Of a stretch of 64,000 bases of DNA, positions 9,613 through 17,946 are shown in pieces. Made by a program: the position numbers and the translations under genes. The DNA comes from Solidesulfovibrio carbinolicus (GTDB lineage: Bacteria; Desulfobacterota; Desulfovibrionia; Desulfovibrionales; Desulfovibrionaceae). The stretch lies in the NCBI RefSeq assembly GCF_004135975.1, contig NZ_CP026538.1, positions 2,728,001-2,792,000 on the forward strand, written 5' to 3'. The notes below the pieces were generated by a model, which was not told where the DNA came from, searched no databases, and saw nothing but the letters and a program-made list of their open reading frames with translations. Position 1 is the stretch's first letter. Every line of letters starts with the position of its first letter.

Positions 9613-10500
9613 GTGCACACCGTTTTTCACCGCTTGCTGGCCGCGACGTTGTTCCTGGCCCTGACGGTCGTCTGCGGCCTTCCGCCCCAGGCCCAGGCCC
9701 AGGAACCGGCGCTGACCATCGTCCTGTCCGGCAACACCTACGGCAACTACGAGCCCTGCCCGTCCTGAGGCGGCAAACTCGTCGGCGGGCTGGCCCGGAG
9801 GGCCACCTTCATCGAATCGCTGCGTAGCGCCGCGCCTGGCCAGGAACGTACCCTGGTCATTGCCGCCCCTTTTGAAATCCTGTCCGACGGCCCGGAAAAA
9901 AAGCCCGAGCCGCGCCGCCTGCCGGCCATCAGCCAGGCCATGACGCGCCTTCGCTACGACGCCGGGGCGTTGCTGCCAAGCGAAGCCGCCTATCTCAAAA
10001 GCGCCGACGCGCCCATCCCGGCCGGCTTCACGGTCCTTGGCGACAAGCCGGTGACCGCCGTCCTCGACAAGGGCGGGATCAAGGTGGGCATCGTCTTTTT
10101 CCCGGCCCCGGCCGATCTGACCAAACCCACACCCCCGGCCGTGGGCGACGCCGTGGCCGAGGCGGCCAAAAAACTGCGGCCGTCGGTGGCGCTGGTCATC
10201 GGCGTCAGCGGCATCGGCATGATTGACGAGGAAGCCTTCCTGGCCGCCCATCCGGGCGTCCTGGACGTGCTGCTTGGCAGCGGCCTCAACGCCGGCACGG
10301 CCGGCCGGCCAGGCCCCGGCGGCAAGACGCTTTTCGCCCGGGCCTACACCCGGGGCAAGACCGTCAATCGCCTGGACCTGCTCCAACTGCCGCAGGGATC
10401 GGATTTCGCCTGGAAGCCGAACGAGAACTTCAAGGCCGAGGTGGTGAACCTTGACGAGGCCTATCCGGCTGATCCCGAGATCAAGAAGCTGTTCGAATAG
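9613..10500 (+). CDS. Candidate selenoprotein: exported UshA-like paralog with CPSU motif (UGA at codon 52)
   Basis: A single frame from GTG 9613 to TAG 10500 contains one internal TGA (9766-9768). The encoded 295-residue protein is a paralog of the gene at 8705 throughout: GNTYGNYEPCPS-U-GG...GGLARRAT aligns without gaps around the site to GNTYGYFDPCPTCGP...GGLARRAS, and both end with YxxGKTVNRLDL and FAWKxxENF. The UGA therefore stands exactly where the paralog has Cys46, making a CxxU motif (Cys49, Sec52). A signal peptide (residues 1-30, ending AQAQ) predicts export. A 6-bp stem with a GGA loop follows 28 nt after the UGA. No other stop or frameshift occurs in the remaining 243 codons. 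If UGA is not read as Sec, this is a pseudogene with a TGC to TGA change. Confidence 0.72.
9791..9805 (+). promoter_or_regulatory. Candidate bacterial SECIS hairpin
   Basis: TGGCCC (9791-9796), loop GGA (9797-9799) and GGGCCA (9800-9805) form a 6-bp stem. The loop starts with G and lies 28 nt after the UGA, within the range usually described for bacterial SECIS elements. The Cys paralog has the same stem at the same distance (8865-8879), because the codons for LARRA are shared, so the hairpin alone is weak evidence. Confidence 0.45.
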
Positions 10501-10534
10501 CCTGGCGTCGCCGCCGCGCGCCGCCTGGCAAGGC

Positions 10535-10585
10535 AAAACGCCCCGCTCTCCCCGCAGTCCGGCTGCGATGAGGGCGGGGCGTTTT
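10535..10585 (+). terminator. Intrinsic terminator after the CPSU gene
   Basis: A perfect 12-bp inverted repeat, AAAACGCCCCGC (10535-10546) with GCGGGGCGTTTT (10574-10585), ends in a T run 35 nt after the stop codon. The A/T ends make it usable in both directions, which suits the convergent glycosyltransferase gene. Confidence 0.85.
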
Positions 10586-10602
10586 GACGCCGTAGGGGAG
10601 GC

Positions 10603-10709
10603 CTCGTGTCACACGCCCACGAAAAGCCCATGGGAATTCCGCAGACAACAGGCTAAACCCCGTAATCTTTCTTAAAAAACCATCGTAGTTTTTAGGGACG
10701 CGACACGAG
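10603..10709. repeat. ~105-bp dispersed element with terminal inverted repeats, copy 2
   Basis: The element begins CTCGTGTC (10603-10610) and ends GACACGAG (10702-10709), the inverse. The interior shares GCGAAAAGC-like, TTTCTTAAAAAA and GGACGCGACAC blocks with copy 1 at 3671-3775, in the same order and spacing. It lies in the gap between two convergent transcription units. Confidence 0.7.
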
Positions 10710-10854
10710 AAGCGCCAACGGCTGGCTGGAGGGGCTGTCTCCTGTCCGTTATCTTGGGCACGGCGCAAGCATCCGAAATTGTGCCTGAAGACCGCCAAGG
10801 GCGTCACGGGTGCAGCGTATTCGTCCTCCACAGAAACCGCGACAACGAGGGGGG

Positions 10855-12009
10855 CTAGCCCCAGGCCGGCGGCAGGGCGACGACGCGCGCGTAGGCGTCA
10901 AGAACGATGCGTGCAGTCTTGTCCCAGGCAAAAAGCCCGGCCCGGGCCAGGGATTTTTCCCGCAGCGTCGCCGCCATTGCCGTATCAGCGCTCAACGCGG
11001 CCATGGCCCGGGCCAGACCGGCCACGTCCAGGGGATCGACCAGCACGGCCGCGTCACCGGCCACTTCCGGCAATGATGTGGCGTCGGCGCAGATGACCGC
11101 CGCGCCCAGGCTCATGGCCTCCAGCACCGGCAAGCCGAAGCCCTCGAACAGGGACGGATAGAGGAAGGCGTGGCACGAGGCATAGAGCCAGGCCAGTTCG
11201 GCGTCGGACACGTAGCCCGTGAAGACGAGATGCTCGGCAATGCCAAGCTCGGCCGCCGTGCGGGCCAGATCGTCCATGAGCCAGCCCTTGCCGCCGGCCA
11301 GCACCAGCGGCAGGCTTCCGCCGGTATCGCGCCGCCAGGCGGCGTAGGCGGCGAAAAGCCGCTCGTGGTTTTTTCGCGGCTCGATGGTGCCCACGCACAG
11401 CCAAAAGGAACCCGCTTCCATTCCGTCCAAGGCAGCCGGCCGGGCCTGGGGACTCGCCAAGTCAAAGCGACTGGCCAGCGGGGCCACCACCGTGCGTTCC
11501 CGGGGATAGCTCGGAAAAACCTTCAAAAAGTGCTTGAGGGAATATTCGGAGATGGAGACGATGCAATCCGCCCGGGTCGCCGCCCCAAAAACGCCGTCGA
11601 AGCAGCCGGTGCGGTTGCCCTCGGTGGTCCAGGCCGGCTCGACCAGAAACGACAGGTCGTACAGCGTATAGACCAACCGCGCCCGGGTCAGGCCTGTTGG
11701 GCAGAAAAAGTTGTTGGCGTGGACGATGTCTGGCCGGCCCAGACGGGCTTCGAAATCGGCCGGGGGCTGGCGGAAAAAGCGCTTCTGGTCCCAAAAGCGG
11801 CCAAAGGCCGGCCCCTGGCGGAATCGGCTGCCCTGCGGGCGCAGGCAGGCCCCGGGGCGCGGCTCGCGGAAAAAGTCGCCCCAGGCCGGATAGAGCACGT
11901 AGTCGTTGGCCGTGTCCACCCGGGCCAGGGCGGAGAGCAGCCCGGCGGCGAAATAGCCGCAACCGGCCTTGCCTGAGCCGGTCTGGGAGACGTCGAAGCC
12001 GATCCTCAT
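10855..12009 (-). CDS. GT4-family (GT-B) glycosyltransferase
   Basis: This 384-residue glycosyltransferase begins MRIGFDVSQTGSGKAG and carries the GT4 E-x7-E motif in SLFEGFGLPVLEA (Glu289 and Glu297), which binds the nucleotide-sugar donor. The block VGTIEPRKNHERL is also typical of this group. It probably adds one sugar to a growing lipid-linked glycan on the cytoplasmic face. ATG 12009 was chosen because it starts at the conserved N-terminal strand and overlaps the upstream GT2 gene by 4 nt (ATGA). It is the last gene of the minus-strand glycan operon. Confidence 0.9.
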   Translation of the reverse strand: MRIGFDVSQTGSGKAGCGYFAAGLLSALARVDTANDYVLYPAWGDFFREPRPGACLRPQGSRFRQGPAFGRFWDQKRFFRQPPADFEARLGRPDIVHANNFFCPTGLTRARLVYTLYDLSFLVEPAWTTEGNRTGCFDGVFGAATRADCIVSISEYSLKHFLKVFPSYPRERTVVAPLASRFDLASPQARPAALDGMEAGSFWLCVGTIEPRKNHERLFAAYAAWRRDTGGSLPLVLAGGKGWLMDDLARTAAELGIAEHLVFTGYVSDAELAWLYASCHAFLYPSLFEGFGLPVLEAMSLGAAVICADATSLPEVAGDAAVLVDPLDVAGLARAMAALSADTAMAATLREKSLARAGLFAWDKTARIVLDAYARVVALPPAWG

Positions 12010-12896
12010 GCCGGGCCGCCTCCGGGGCGAATAAGGCCCCGCGTCAGCCAGGATGCGGTGGTGCGCCACAACCCCGGCGAGATCGAGCGGTTCCAGCGCC
12101 AGGACGCCCCCAGCGAAGCCAGAGCCACGGCCGGGGTAAAGAGCCGGCTGCCCGTTAAACCCCACTGCTCTTCCACCAGGACATGGGCGTAGTTGCACAG
12201 CCAGCGGTCCGGGGTCGTGCCGAAGGTGTGGCGCAGCATGTCGTTGATTTCGGCGTGGACTTGCAGCCGTGCCCCGGAGGTCTTGGTCTGGGGGTAGAAC
12301 CGCGAGCCGGCCAGTTTGCGCGGCAGATAACGGAAGACCGCCCCGCCCTTGGCCAGGCGCAGCCAGAATTCGTAGTCCAGGGTATACTGCCAGCGCAGGT
12401 CCAGCGCGCCGAAGCGCTCCACGGCCCGGCGGCGCACGAAGGCGGCCGGCTGGCAGATGAGGCAGCGCTCCTTGAGCCGTTCCAAATCGAAAGGCTCCAC
12501 CGGGTAGGCCTCTATGAAGGCGTCGTTGACATCGATATGATCACCGTCGCCGTAAACCACATCCACATCAGGATGTTCTTCAAATACCTCAAGCACTGCT
12601 TGAAGCGCTCCGGGCATGTACACATCGTCGGAATTGAGCCAGGCGATGACCTCGCCGGTTGTCGCGGCGATGCCCTTGTTGACGGCGTCGGGCTGGCCCT
12701 TGTCGCGCTCCGACCGGAAGGTCAGGCGGTCGCCGTAGCTTTCCAGCACGGCCACGGTCTCGTCGGTGCTGCCGCCGTCCATGACCACGTATTCAAGGTC
12801 GGCCACGCCCTGGGACAGCACGCTGTCGATGGTGCGGCCGATGAACTGCCCCTGGTTGTAGGAGGGGGTGACGGCGGCGACGCTAAGCCTGGCCAT
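12006..12896 (-). CDS. GT2-family glycosyltransferase
   Basis: This 296-residue GT-A enzyme opens with VAAVTPSYNQGQFIGRTIDSV and has the first donor-binding acidic block DGGSTDET and the metal-binding SDD in AWLNSDDVYMPG. The later LDYEFWLRLAKGG is the usual acceptor and base region. It probably transfers a sugar during surface glycan assembly. GGAGG lies just before ATG 12896, and the start overlaps the end of the upstream gene by 14 nt. The donor sugar cannot be read from sequence. Confidence 0.9.
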   Translation of the reverse strand: MARLSVAAVTPSYNQGQFIGRTIDSVLSQGVADLEYVVMDGGSTDETVAVLESYGDRLTFRSERDKGQPDAVNKGIAATTGEVIAWLNSDDVYMPGALQAVLEVFEEHPDVDVVYGDGDHIDVNDAFIEAYPVEPFDLERLKERCLICQPAAFVRRRAVERFGALDLRWQYTLDYEFWLRLAKGGAVFRYLPRKLAGSRFYPQTKTSGARLQVHAEINDMLRHTFGTTPDRWLCNYAHVLVEEQWGLTGSRLFTPAVALASLGASWRWNRSISPGLWRTTASWLTRGLIRPGGGPA

Positions 12897-15474
12897 GGGA
12901 ACCTCCAGCGTAGCGCAAGTCCACGTCGCGCGCGCCGTCGGTCAGGCGCAGCTCCTCGCAGCGCGCCGACAGCCGCCGGCGGTCCGCGCCCGGTCCCTGG
13001 CCCTCGCCCCGGCGCGCGCCGTCGAAGAGAAACTCCACGCAGCCGCCGGCCGGCGGCAGATCCAGCGAAAACGCCGCCCGGCCGCCGGGTTTGAGCGTTT
13101 GCGCCTTGCCCACCGCCCGGCCGGCCACCAGGGCCGTCACCGTCACCCGGGCCGACGGGGCCTCGGCCGGCAAGGCGAACGTCGCCCGCAGCCACTGGCG
13201 ATGGGCTGCCGGGCCATAGGCCGCGAAAAGGCGCGTGCCGCACCAGCCGTCGGCCCACAGCCCGCGCACGGCCGTGCTCTGGGACACCGGCCGGGCCAGC
13301 ACCTCCTCGAAAACATCCAGGTACTTTCGGGCCATGTCCTCGGGGCCGCCAAAGGCGGCCAGCCGCTCCCGGCCCTTGGCCACAAGCCCCTCGGCCAGCC
13401 CGGGTTCGTCCAGAAGCCGGGCCAGGGCGGCGGCCATGGTGTCGGGCCGCTTGGGATCGAAATACAGCGCCGCCTCGCCTCCGACCTCGGGCAGGCTGGT
13501 CACGTCGGAACAGACAATGGGCGTGCCCACGGCCATGGCCTCGACCAGCGGCATCCCAAAGCCCTCGAAGAGCGAGGGGAAAACCAAGGCCGCCGCGCCG
13601 GTCATAAGCGCTGAAAGCTCCTCGTCGGACACGTAACCGGCAAAAGTCACCCGCTCGGCCAATCCCAGGCGCGCCGCCGCTTGGCCGAGTTCGGCCCGAA
13701 GCCCGGTGTCGGCCCCGGTCAAGACCAACCGGACGTCGTCGGTACGTCCGGCGGCCAACATGCCGAAAGCGGTCAGCAACATGCGGTGGTTTTTATGCGG
13801 CCAGTAATTGGCCGGATAGAGGAAATAGCGAGCGTCGCCCAGGCCCAGACGCGCCCGGGCGGCCGCCACGGCCTCGGGGGCGGCGCGCGAAAGCCGGCGC
13901 GGCAGGGAGATAGGCACCGTGGCCGTGCGCCCGGGCGGCACATTGCCCTGGGCCAACACGGACTGGCGGGTGAATTCCGAGATGCACACCAGCCGCTCGG
14001 CCAGCCGGGCGGCGGTGAGAAAGGTCCGCTCCCGCCCGGCTTCGTCGTCGGGCGCAAAAAACTGCGGATAGGCGGCGTACTGCAGGTCGTAGACCACGGA
14101 CACGGCCGGCACGTCGGGATGGTGGAAATAGGGCATGGTAAACGGGCAAAAATACAGGTCAACAGGCTGGCCGCGCCAGTGGGACAGGCCGCGCAGCCGC
14201 CCGAGCGTCGAGGCCCGGACCCGTTCGACGTTTGGCGCGTCGAGGTGGGCCAGCTCCTCATGGGCAGCGTCGGCGGTCAGGCACACGAAACGCCAGTCCG
14301 GCCGCATGTCGCGCAGAGCGTGGAGCAGCAGGATGGTCATGAGCTTGGCCCCGCCGTTGTCGCCCCCGGGCAACACCGGGGTGAGATCGACCAGCACGAG
14401 CGCCTTGTCCGTGGCCTTGGCGGCCGGGGCGGCCCGGCGGCCGCGCTCCTTGAGCACGTATTTGACGGCCTTGTTCCAGAACCAGGCCACCCGGCCGACT
14501 CGCAACAGCGCCTTGTTGACGAGCTGTGGCAGCCGCCCCTCGGACACCCAGCCCGAGGCCATCTCGCGCACTACGCCTTCCAGGCCGCCGATGACCGGAG
14601 CCTCGCCGCCGCACAGCCGATCCGCCTCGGCCTCGGCCGCCTCGGCCCGACGGACCAGATCGAGCATGGCCAGGGTCAGCCGGCCGTCCGGCCGGGCGCA
14701 CAGGGCATTTTCAAATGCCGCGTCGTCGTGGTCGGCCAGGGTTTCCTTGCCGGCCAGAAACAGCATGTCATAGGGAAATAGCGCGGCCCCGAAACGCAGA
14801 TGCGGCAACCCGGCGGCCGTGAAAAGCGCCCGCGCCGCTGACTGGCTGAAAAGATAGAGGTGCTCGGCCGGCAGCAACATGCGCGTAAACGGATCGGCTT
14901 CGGCCAAAAGCCGCTCGTGGCTGGCCCCGGCCGGAAAACGCGGGGTCTGCACCAGCACCACCCCGCCCGGGGCGAGCAGCTCGGCCACACGCCGCAGCAG
15001 ACCAACGGGATCGGGCAGATGCTCCAGCACGTCCATGAGGACCACGGCGGAAAGGCTCCCCGGAGCAATGGCCTGCTCCTCCAGCGGGCCGGCCAGGACT
15101 TCTATGCCGAAGGTCTCCCCGGCCAACCGGGCCACCGAACCGTCCAGCTCCAGCCCCCTGGCCCGAAACCCGGCCCGCGACAACAGCGCCGTGAAGCCGC
15201 CGTGGGCACAACCCAGCTCCAACGTCTCGCCCGGCGGCAGACAGGCCGAAAGCAGAAACTTGAGCCAGCCCAGGCAGCGCTCGGGCAAATCGCGCCGGGC
15301 CCGGACCTCAATGGACGGCTGGCCCAGGTCGGCCACCTGATGGTCGTACCAGTAGTCCCGGCCGTAGCGCTCGCCGTCCTCGACCCGCGACACCAAGGTG
15401 CCGCAGCCCGGGCACAGCATGTACTCGGCCCCAAACGGCTCCAACCCGCCCATCCCGCACCAACACTGCCGCAT
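12883..15474 (-). CDS. Three-part protein: zinc-ribbon SAM methyltransferase + GT4 glycosyltransferase + C-terminal beta domain
   Basis: This 863-residue protein starts with a Cys-rich knuckle (CWCG...CPGC, residues 4-33), then a class I methyltransferase with the SAM motif LELGCAHGGFTALL (about 95-110) and DVLEHLPDP. A helical linker (about 270-370) leads to a GT4 domain from LVLVDLTPVLPGGDNGGAKL (near 380) with Glu637-x7-Glu645 (FEGFGMPLVEA). The last ~130 residues are a separate beta-rich region (VTALVAGRAVGKAQTL...CVEFLFDG) that I do not recognise. Combining methylation and sugar transfer suggests chain capping or a methylated sugar. ATG 15474 begins the zinc ribbon; the extra upstream frame runs through a hairpin repeat and is not coding. 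Confidence 0.85.
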   Translation of the reverse strand: MRQCWCGMGGLEPFGAEYMLCPGCGTLVSRVEDGERYGRDYWYDHQVADLGQPSIEVRARRDLPERCLGWLKFLLSACLPPGETLELGCAHGGFTALLSRAGFRARGLELDGSVARLAGETFGIEVLAGPLEEQAIAPGSLSAVVLMDVLEHLPDPVGLLRRVAELLAPGGVVLVQTPRFPAGASHERLLAEADPFTRMLLPAEHLYLFSQSAARALFTAAGLPHLRFGAALFPYDMLFLAGKETLADHDDAAFENALCARPDGRLTLAMLDLVRRAEAAEAEADRLCGGEAPVIGGLEGVVREMASGWVSEGRLPQLVNKALLRVGRVAWFWNKAVKYVLKERGRRAAPAAKATDKALVLVDLTPVLPGGDNGGAKLMTILLLHALRDMRPDWRFVCLTADAAHEELAHLDAPNVERVRASTLGRLRGLSHWRGQPVDLYFCPFTMPYFHHPDVPAVSVVYDLQYAAYPQFFAPDDEAGRERTFLTAARLAERLVCISEFTRQSVLAQGNVPPGRTATVPISLPRRLSRAAPEAVAAARARLGLGDARYFLYPANYWPHKNHRMLLTAFGMLAAGRTDDVRLVLTGADTGLRAELGQAAARLGLAERVTFAGYVSDEELSALMTGAAALVFPSLFEGFGMPLVEAMAVGTPIVCSDVTSLPEVGGEAALYFDPKRPDTMAAALARLLDEPGLAEGLVAKGRERLAAFGGPEDMARKYLDVFEEVLARPVSQSTAVRGLWADGWCGTRLFAAYGPAAHRQWLRATFALPAEAPSARVTVTALVAGRAVGKAQTLKPGGRAAFSLDLPPAGGCVEFLFDGARRGEGQGPGADRRRLSARCEELRLTDGARDVDLRYAGGSHGQA

Positions 15475-15489
15475 ATGAAAACTCCCAAA

Positions 15490-15575
15490 CTGGGGGAGGA
15501 AACCCCTTTTTGAAAAAAGGGGTTTCCTCCCCCAGACCCCCACCTTCCCCCAAAACTTTCCAAAGGGGGTGGGTT
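15490..15575 (-). repeat. Long-hairpin repeat family, copy 1 (22-bp perfect stem plus tail)
   Basis: Positions 15490-15511 and 15514-15535 are perfect inverted repeats with a 2-nt loop, including a C4T5/A5G4 tip. A G/C-rich tail to about 15575 aligns with copy 2 at 53057-53140. It lies just upstream of the methyltransferase-glycosyltransferase gene and after the ABC ATPase gene, so it may attenuate transcription or cut the message between them. Confidence 0.75.
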
Positions 15576-15615
15576 AACTATTGTCCGTGTTCGCTGGTCC
15601 CGTCGCGCTGGGGAA

Positions 15616-16995
15616 TTACGGGGCGGCCTCGCCGCCATACAGGCGCAGGGTCGCCTGGCCGGGCAGATTGGCCACGCCGTGATGGGTGAGCTGCACGGGC
15701 GTGGTGTCGCGGCTGCGAAACGTCACCAGGAAATCCCCGGCCCGGGTCACGATGGAGATGACCGTGGCCCGGCTCTCCAGTTCTTCGTGGGGCAGGCTGG
15801 CCCGGCGCTCGAAATCGCTCACGGACAGGGCCGAAAAGCCGAGATTGAAGGTGTACTCGCCCGGCGCCAGATCGAGCTTAAGATCGAAACGCGCCCGCAG
15901 CGCCGTGCCGGCCGGCGTGGCCAGGGCATGGTCGCAGTCGAATTGCAGGGTGTTCTTGCCAAAGACAATGACGCGCTTGTCGTTTATGAGCTCCACCCCG
16001 GCCACGGCCACTTCCAGGTCGTGGCGCACGGCGTAGCGGCAAAAAATCGAGACCGTCTCGCCCTGCTCGAAGCTGCGGCAAGGCCGGCCCGAGGCGTCGC
16101 ACACGGCCACATGGGTGCAACCGGCCCAATCGTTTTCGGCCACCGCCGCGCCGGAGAGGTCCAGGAAGGCCTCCTCGGCCGGCCAGCCGTCGCCGTCGGG
16201 GCCTTCGGACGGCAGATTGAGATCCCGGGCCGTCTGGCCCAGGGACGTCGGCACGTAGTCGCCGCCGCCGACCATGTAGCGCTTGACCGCCGCCGCCGCG
16301 TCGCCCAGATAGCCCACCCGCCCGTGTTCGAGGAGCAGTCCCCGGCGGCAGAACTGGGCCACGTCGTTCATGGCGTGGGAAACCAGCACCACCACCGTGC
16401 CCCGGGAAAGAAGCCCTTCCAGGCGCTTGTAGCACTTCTGGCGGAAAAAGACGTCGCCCACGGCCAAGGCCTCGTCGATGATAAGGACGTCCGGGGTGAG
16501 GCTCGTGGTCACGGCAAAGGCCAGGCGCAAGAACATGCCGCTGGAATAGGTGCGCACCGGCTGGTCGAAATGCGGCCCGATGTCCGCAAAGGCCGCGATG
16601 TCGTCCATGCGGGCCAGGGCCTCGGCCCGGGGGATGCCCAGCACGGCGGCGTTGACGAAAACGTTTTGCCGGCCGGTGAATTCCGGCTTGAAGCCCGACC
16701 CCAGTTCCAACAGCGCCGTGGTGCGCTCAGGCAGGATGGCCTCGCCGCCGGTAGGCTCCAGTACGCCGGCCAAAATTTGCAGCAGGGTCGATTTGCCGGC
16801 CCCGTTCTTGCCGATAATGCCGAAGGATTCGCCGGGCGAGACGGTAAACGACACGTCGCGAAGGGCCCAATGCTCGCGGTAGAGCTTTTTGCCGCCGGGC
16901 ACGAGCATCTGGCGCAGCCGGTCCTGGGGCCGGGCGTAGAGTTCGTACATCTTGGAGACGTTTCGTACGTCGATGACCGGGGTCTCAGACGACAT
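15616..16995 (-). CDS. ABC exporter ATPase, Wzt-type, with C-terminal glycan-binding domain
   Basis: This 459-residue ATPase powers polysaccharide export with the permease encoded just upstream. Residues 1-240 form the nucleotide-binding domain: Walker A GKNGAGKST, signature YSSGMFLRLAFA, Walker B VLIIDEALAVGD and H-loop VSHAMND. Residues ~275-455 are a Wzt_C-like beta-sandwich (CDASGRPCRSFEQGETVSI, GEYTFNLGFSAL) that in O-antigen systems recognises the chain-terminating group. Its presence suggests export of a finished, capped chain, which fits the methyltransferase encoded downstream. ATG 16995 overlaps the permease stop; a TTG at 17001 is an alternative. Confidence 0.92.
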   Translation of the reverse strand: MSSETPVIDVRNVSKMYELYARPQDRLRQMLVPGGKKLYREHWALRDVSFTVSPGESFGIIGKNGAGKSTLLQILAGVLEPTGGEAILPERTTALLELGSGFKPEFTGRQNVFVNAAVLGIPRAEALARMDDIAAFADIGPHFDQPVRTYSSGMFLRLAFAVTTSLTPDVLIIDEALAVGDVFFRQKCYKRLEGLLSRGTVVVLVSHAMNDVAQFCRRGLLLEHGRVGYLGDAAAAVKRYMVGGGDYVPTSLGQTARDLNLPSEGPDGDGWPAEEAFLDLSGAAVAENDWAGCTHVAVCDASGRPCRSFEQGETVSIFCRYAVRHDLEVAVAGVELINDKRVIVFGKNTLQFDCDHALATPAGTALRARFDLKLDLAPGEYTFNLGFSALSVSDFERRASLPHEELESRATVISIVTRAGDFLVTFRSRDTTPVQLTHHGVANLPGQATLRLYGGEAAP

Positions 16996-17863
16996 CGGCA
17001 AAAAGCCTCTTCACATTGGTAAAAAAGGAGTACCCGGCCAGCATGACCACGGCGCAAATGACGGTGGTCAGCCCCAGGGCCGGCCAGTCCGGCATCTGAC
17101 CATAAATGATGGTCCGGCGCAGGTGGTCCACCACGGGATACAGCGGATTAAGCGCCAAAAGGCCCCGGTACGGCTCGGGCACGGCCGAGAGCGGATAGAG
17201 GATGGGGGTGGCGAAAAAAAGGAGCTGCACGGCCACGCCAATGATGTTGCCCAGGTCCTTGAGAAACACCCCCACCGGGGCCAGCAGCCAGCACAGCCCC
17301 AGGGTCAGCATGGCCAGGGGGATGTAGGCCAGGGGGGCCAGCAGCGCGGTCGGGTGCAGGCTTCCGGTGGTGACGAGTACTCCCAGGACCACCAGGGACA
17401 AGGCGGCCAGGGATTCCAGGCAGGCGGCCAACACCAGCCCCACGGGCAGGATCTCCAGGGGAAACTGGACTTTTTTAATGAAATTGACGTTTTCCGAAAG
17501 AAGTCTGGGCGCGCGGTTCACGCTGCCCGAAAAGACCTCGAAGGCCGTCAGCCCGGCGAACAGGATCAGGGCGTAGCCGGCCACGCCCCCGTCGGCCCCG
17601 GCCCAGGAGGGCTTGAAGACCACTGAAAAGACAAATGTATAGACAGCCAGCGTCACCAAGGGCGAAACAAGGCTCCACAACGCCCCGAGCTGGGCGCCAT
17701 GGTAGCGCGAGGCGAACTCGATGCGGGTGAAGGCGGCCAACAGCTCGCGGCGACGCCAAAAGGCCCGGGCAAAGGCCACGGGACCGAGGTTCGCGGCAAG
17801 GCCGGCCCACAAGGAGCCGCCCCGGGGCCGCCGCACGACCATGACCTTGGATTGCGTACGCAT
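16985..17863 (-). CDS. ABC-2 polysaccharide export permease, Wzm-type
   Basis: This 292-residue inner-membrane protein has about six hydrophobic helices and the family blocks RIEFASRYHGAQLGALWSLVSPL, RAPRLLSENVNFIKKVQFPLE and NPLYPVVDHLRRTIIYG. Such permeases translocate lipid-linked glycans. ATG 17863 (MRTQSKVMV) fits the usual length; longer in-frame starts would run into the divergent control region. It heads the minus-strand operon permease-ATPase-MT/GT4-GT2-GT4. Confidence 0.92.
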   Translation of the reverse strand: MRTQSKVMVVRRPRGGSLWAGLAANLGPVAFARAFWRRRELLAAFTRIEFASRYHGAQLGALWSLVSPLVTLAVYTFVFSVVFKPSWAGADGGVAGYALILFAGLTAFEVFSGSVNRAPRLLSENVNFIKKVQFPLEILPVGLVLAACLESLAALSLVVLGVLVTTGSLHPTALLAPLAYIPLAMLTLGLCWLLAPVGVFLKDLGNIIGVAVQLLFFATPILYPLSAVPEPYRGLLALNPLYPVVDHLRRTIIYGQMPDWPALGLTTVICAVVMLAGYSFFTNVKRLFADVV

Positions 17864-17888
17864 GGAGCCGGTTGCATATTCGATGGAA

Positions 17889-17902
17889 TTGACGCATGTC
17901 AA
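17889..17902. promoter_or_regulatory. Palindromic control site between divergent glycan operons
   Basis: TTGAC (17889-17893) and GTCAA (17898-17902) face each other across GCAT. On the minus strand this gives a perfect TTGACA -35 with TATGCA about 18 nt away (17873-17878). The site sits in the ~83-bp gap between the permease gene and the GT4-GT2 gene and could be a promoter, an operator or both. Confidence 0.35.
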
Positions 17903-17946
17903 CGCATCCGACGCGCCCCGCAACCTCCCAAGCCAAGCGATCCTTC

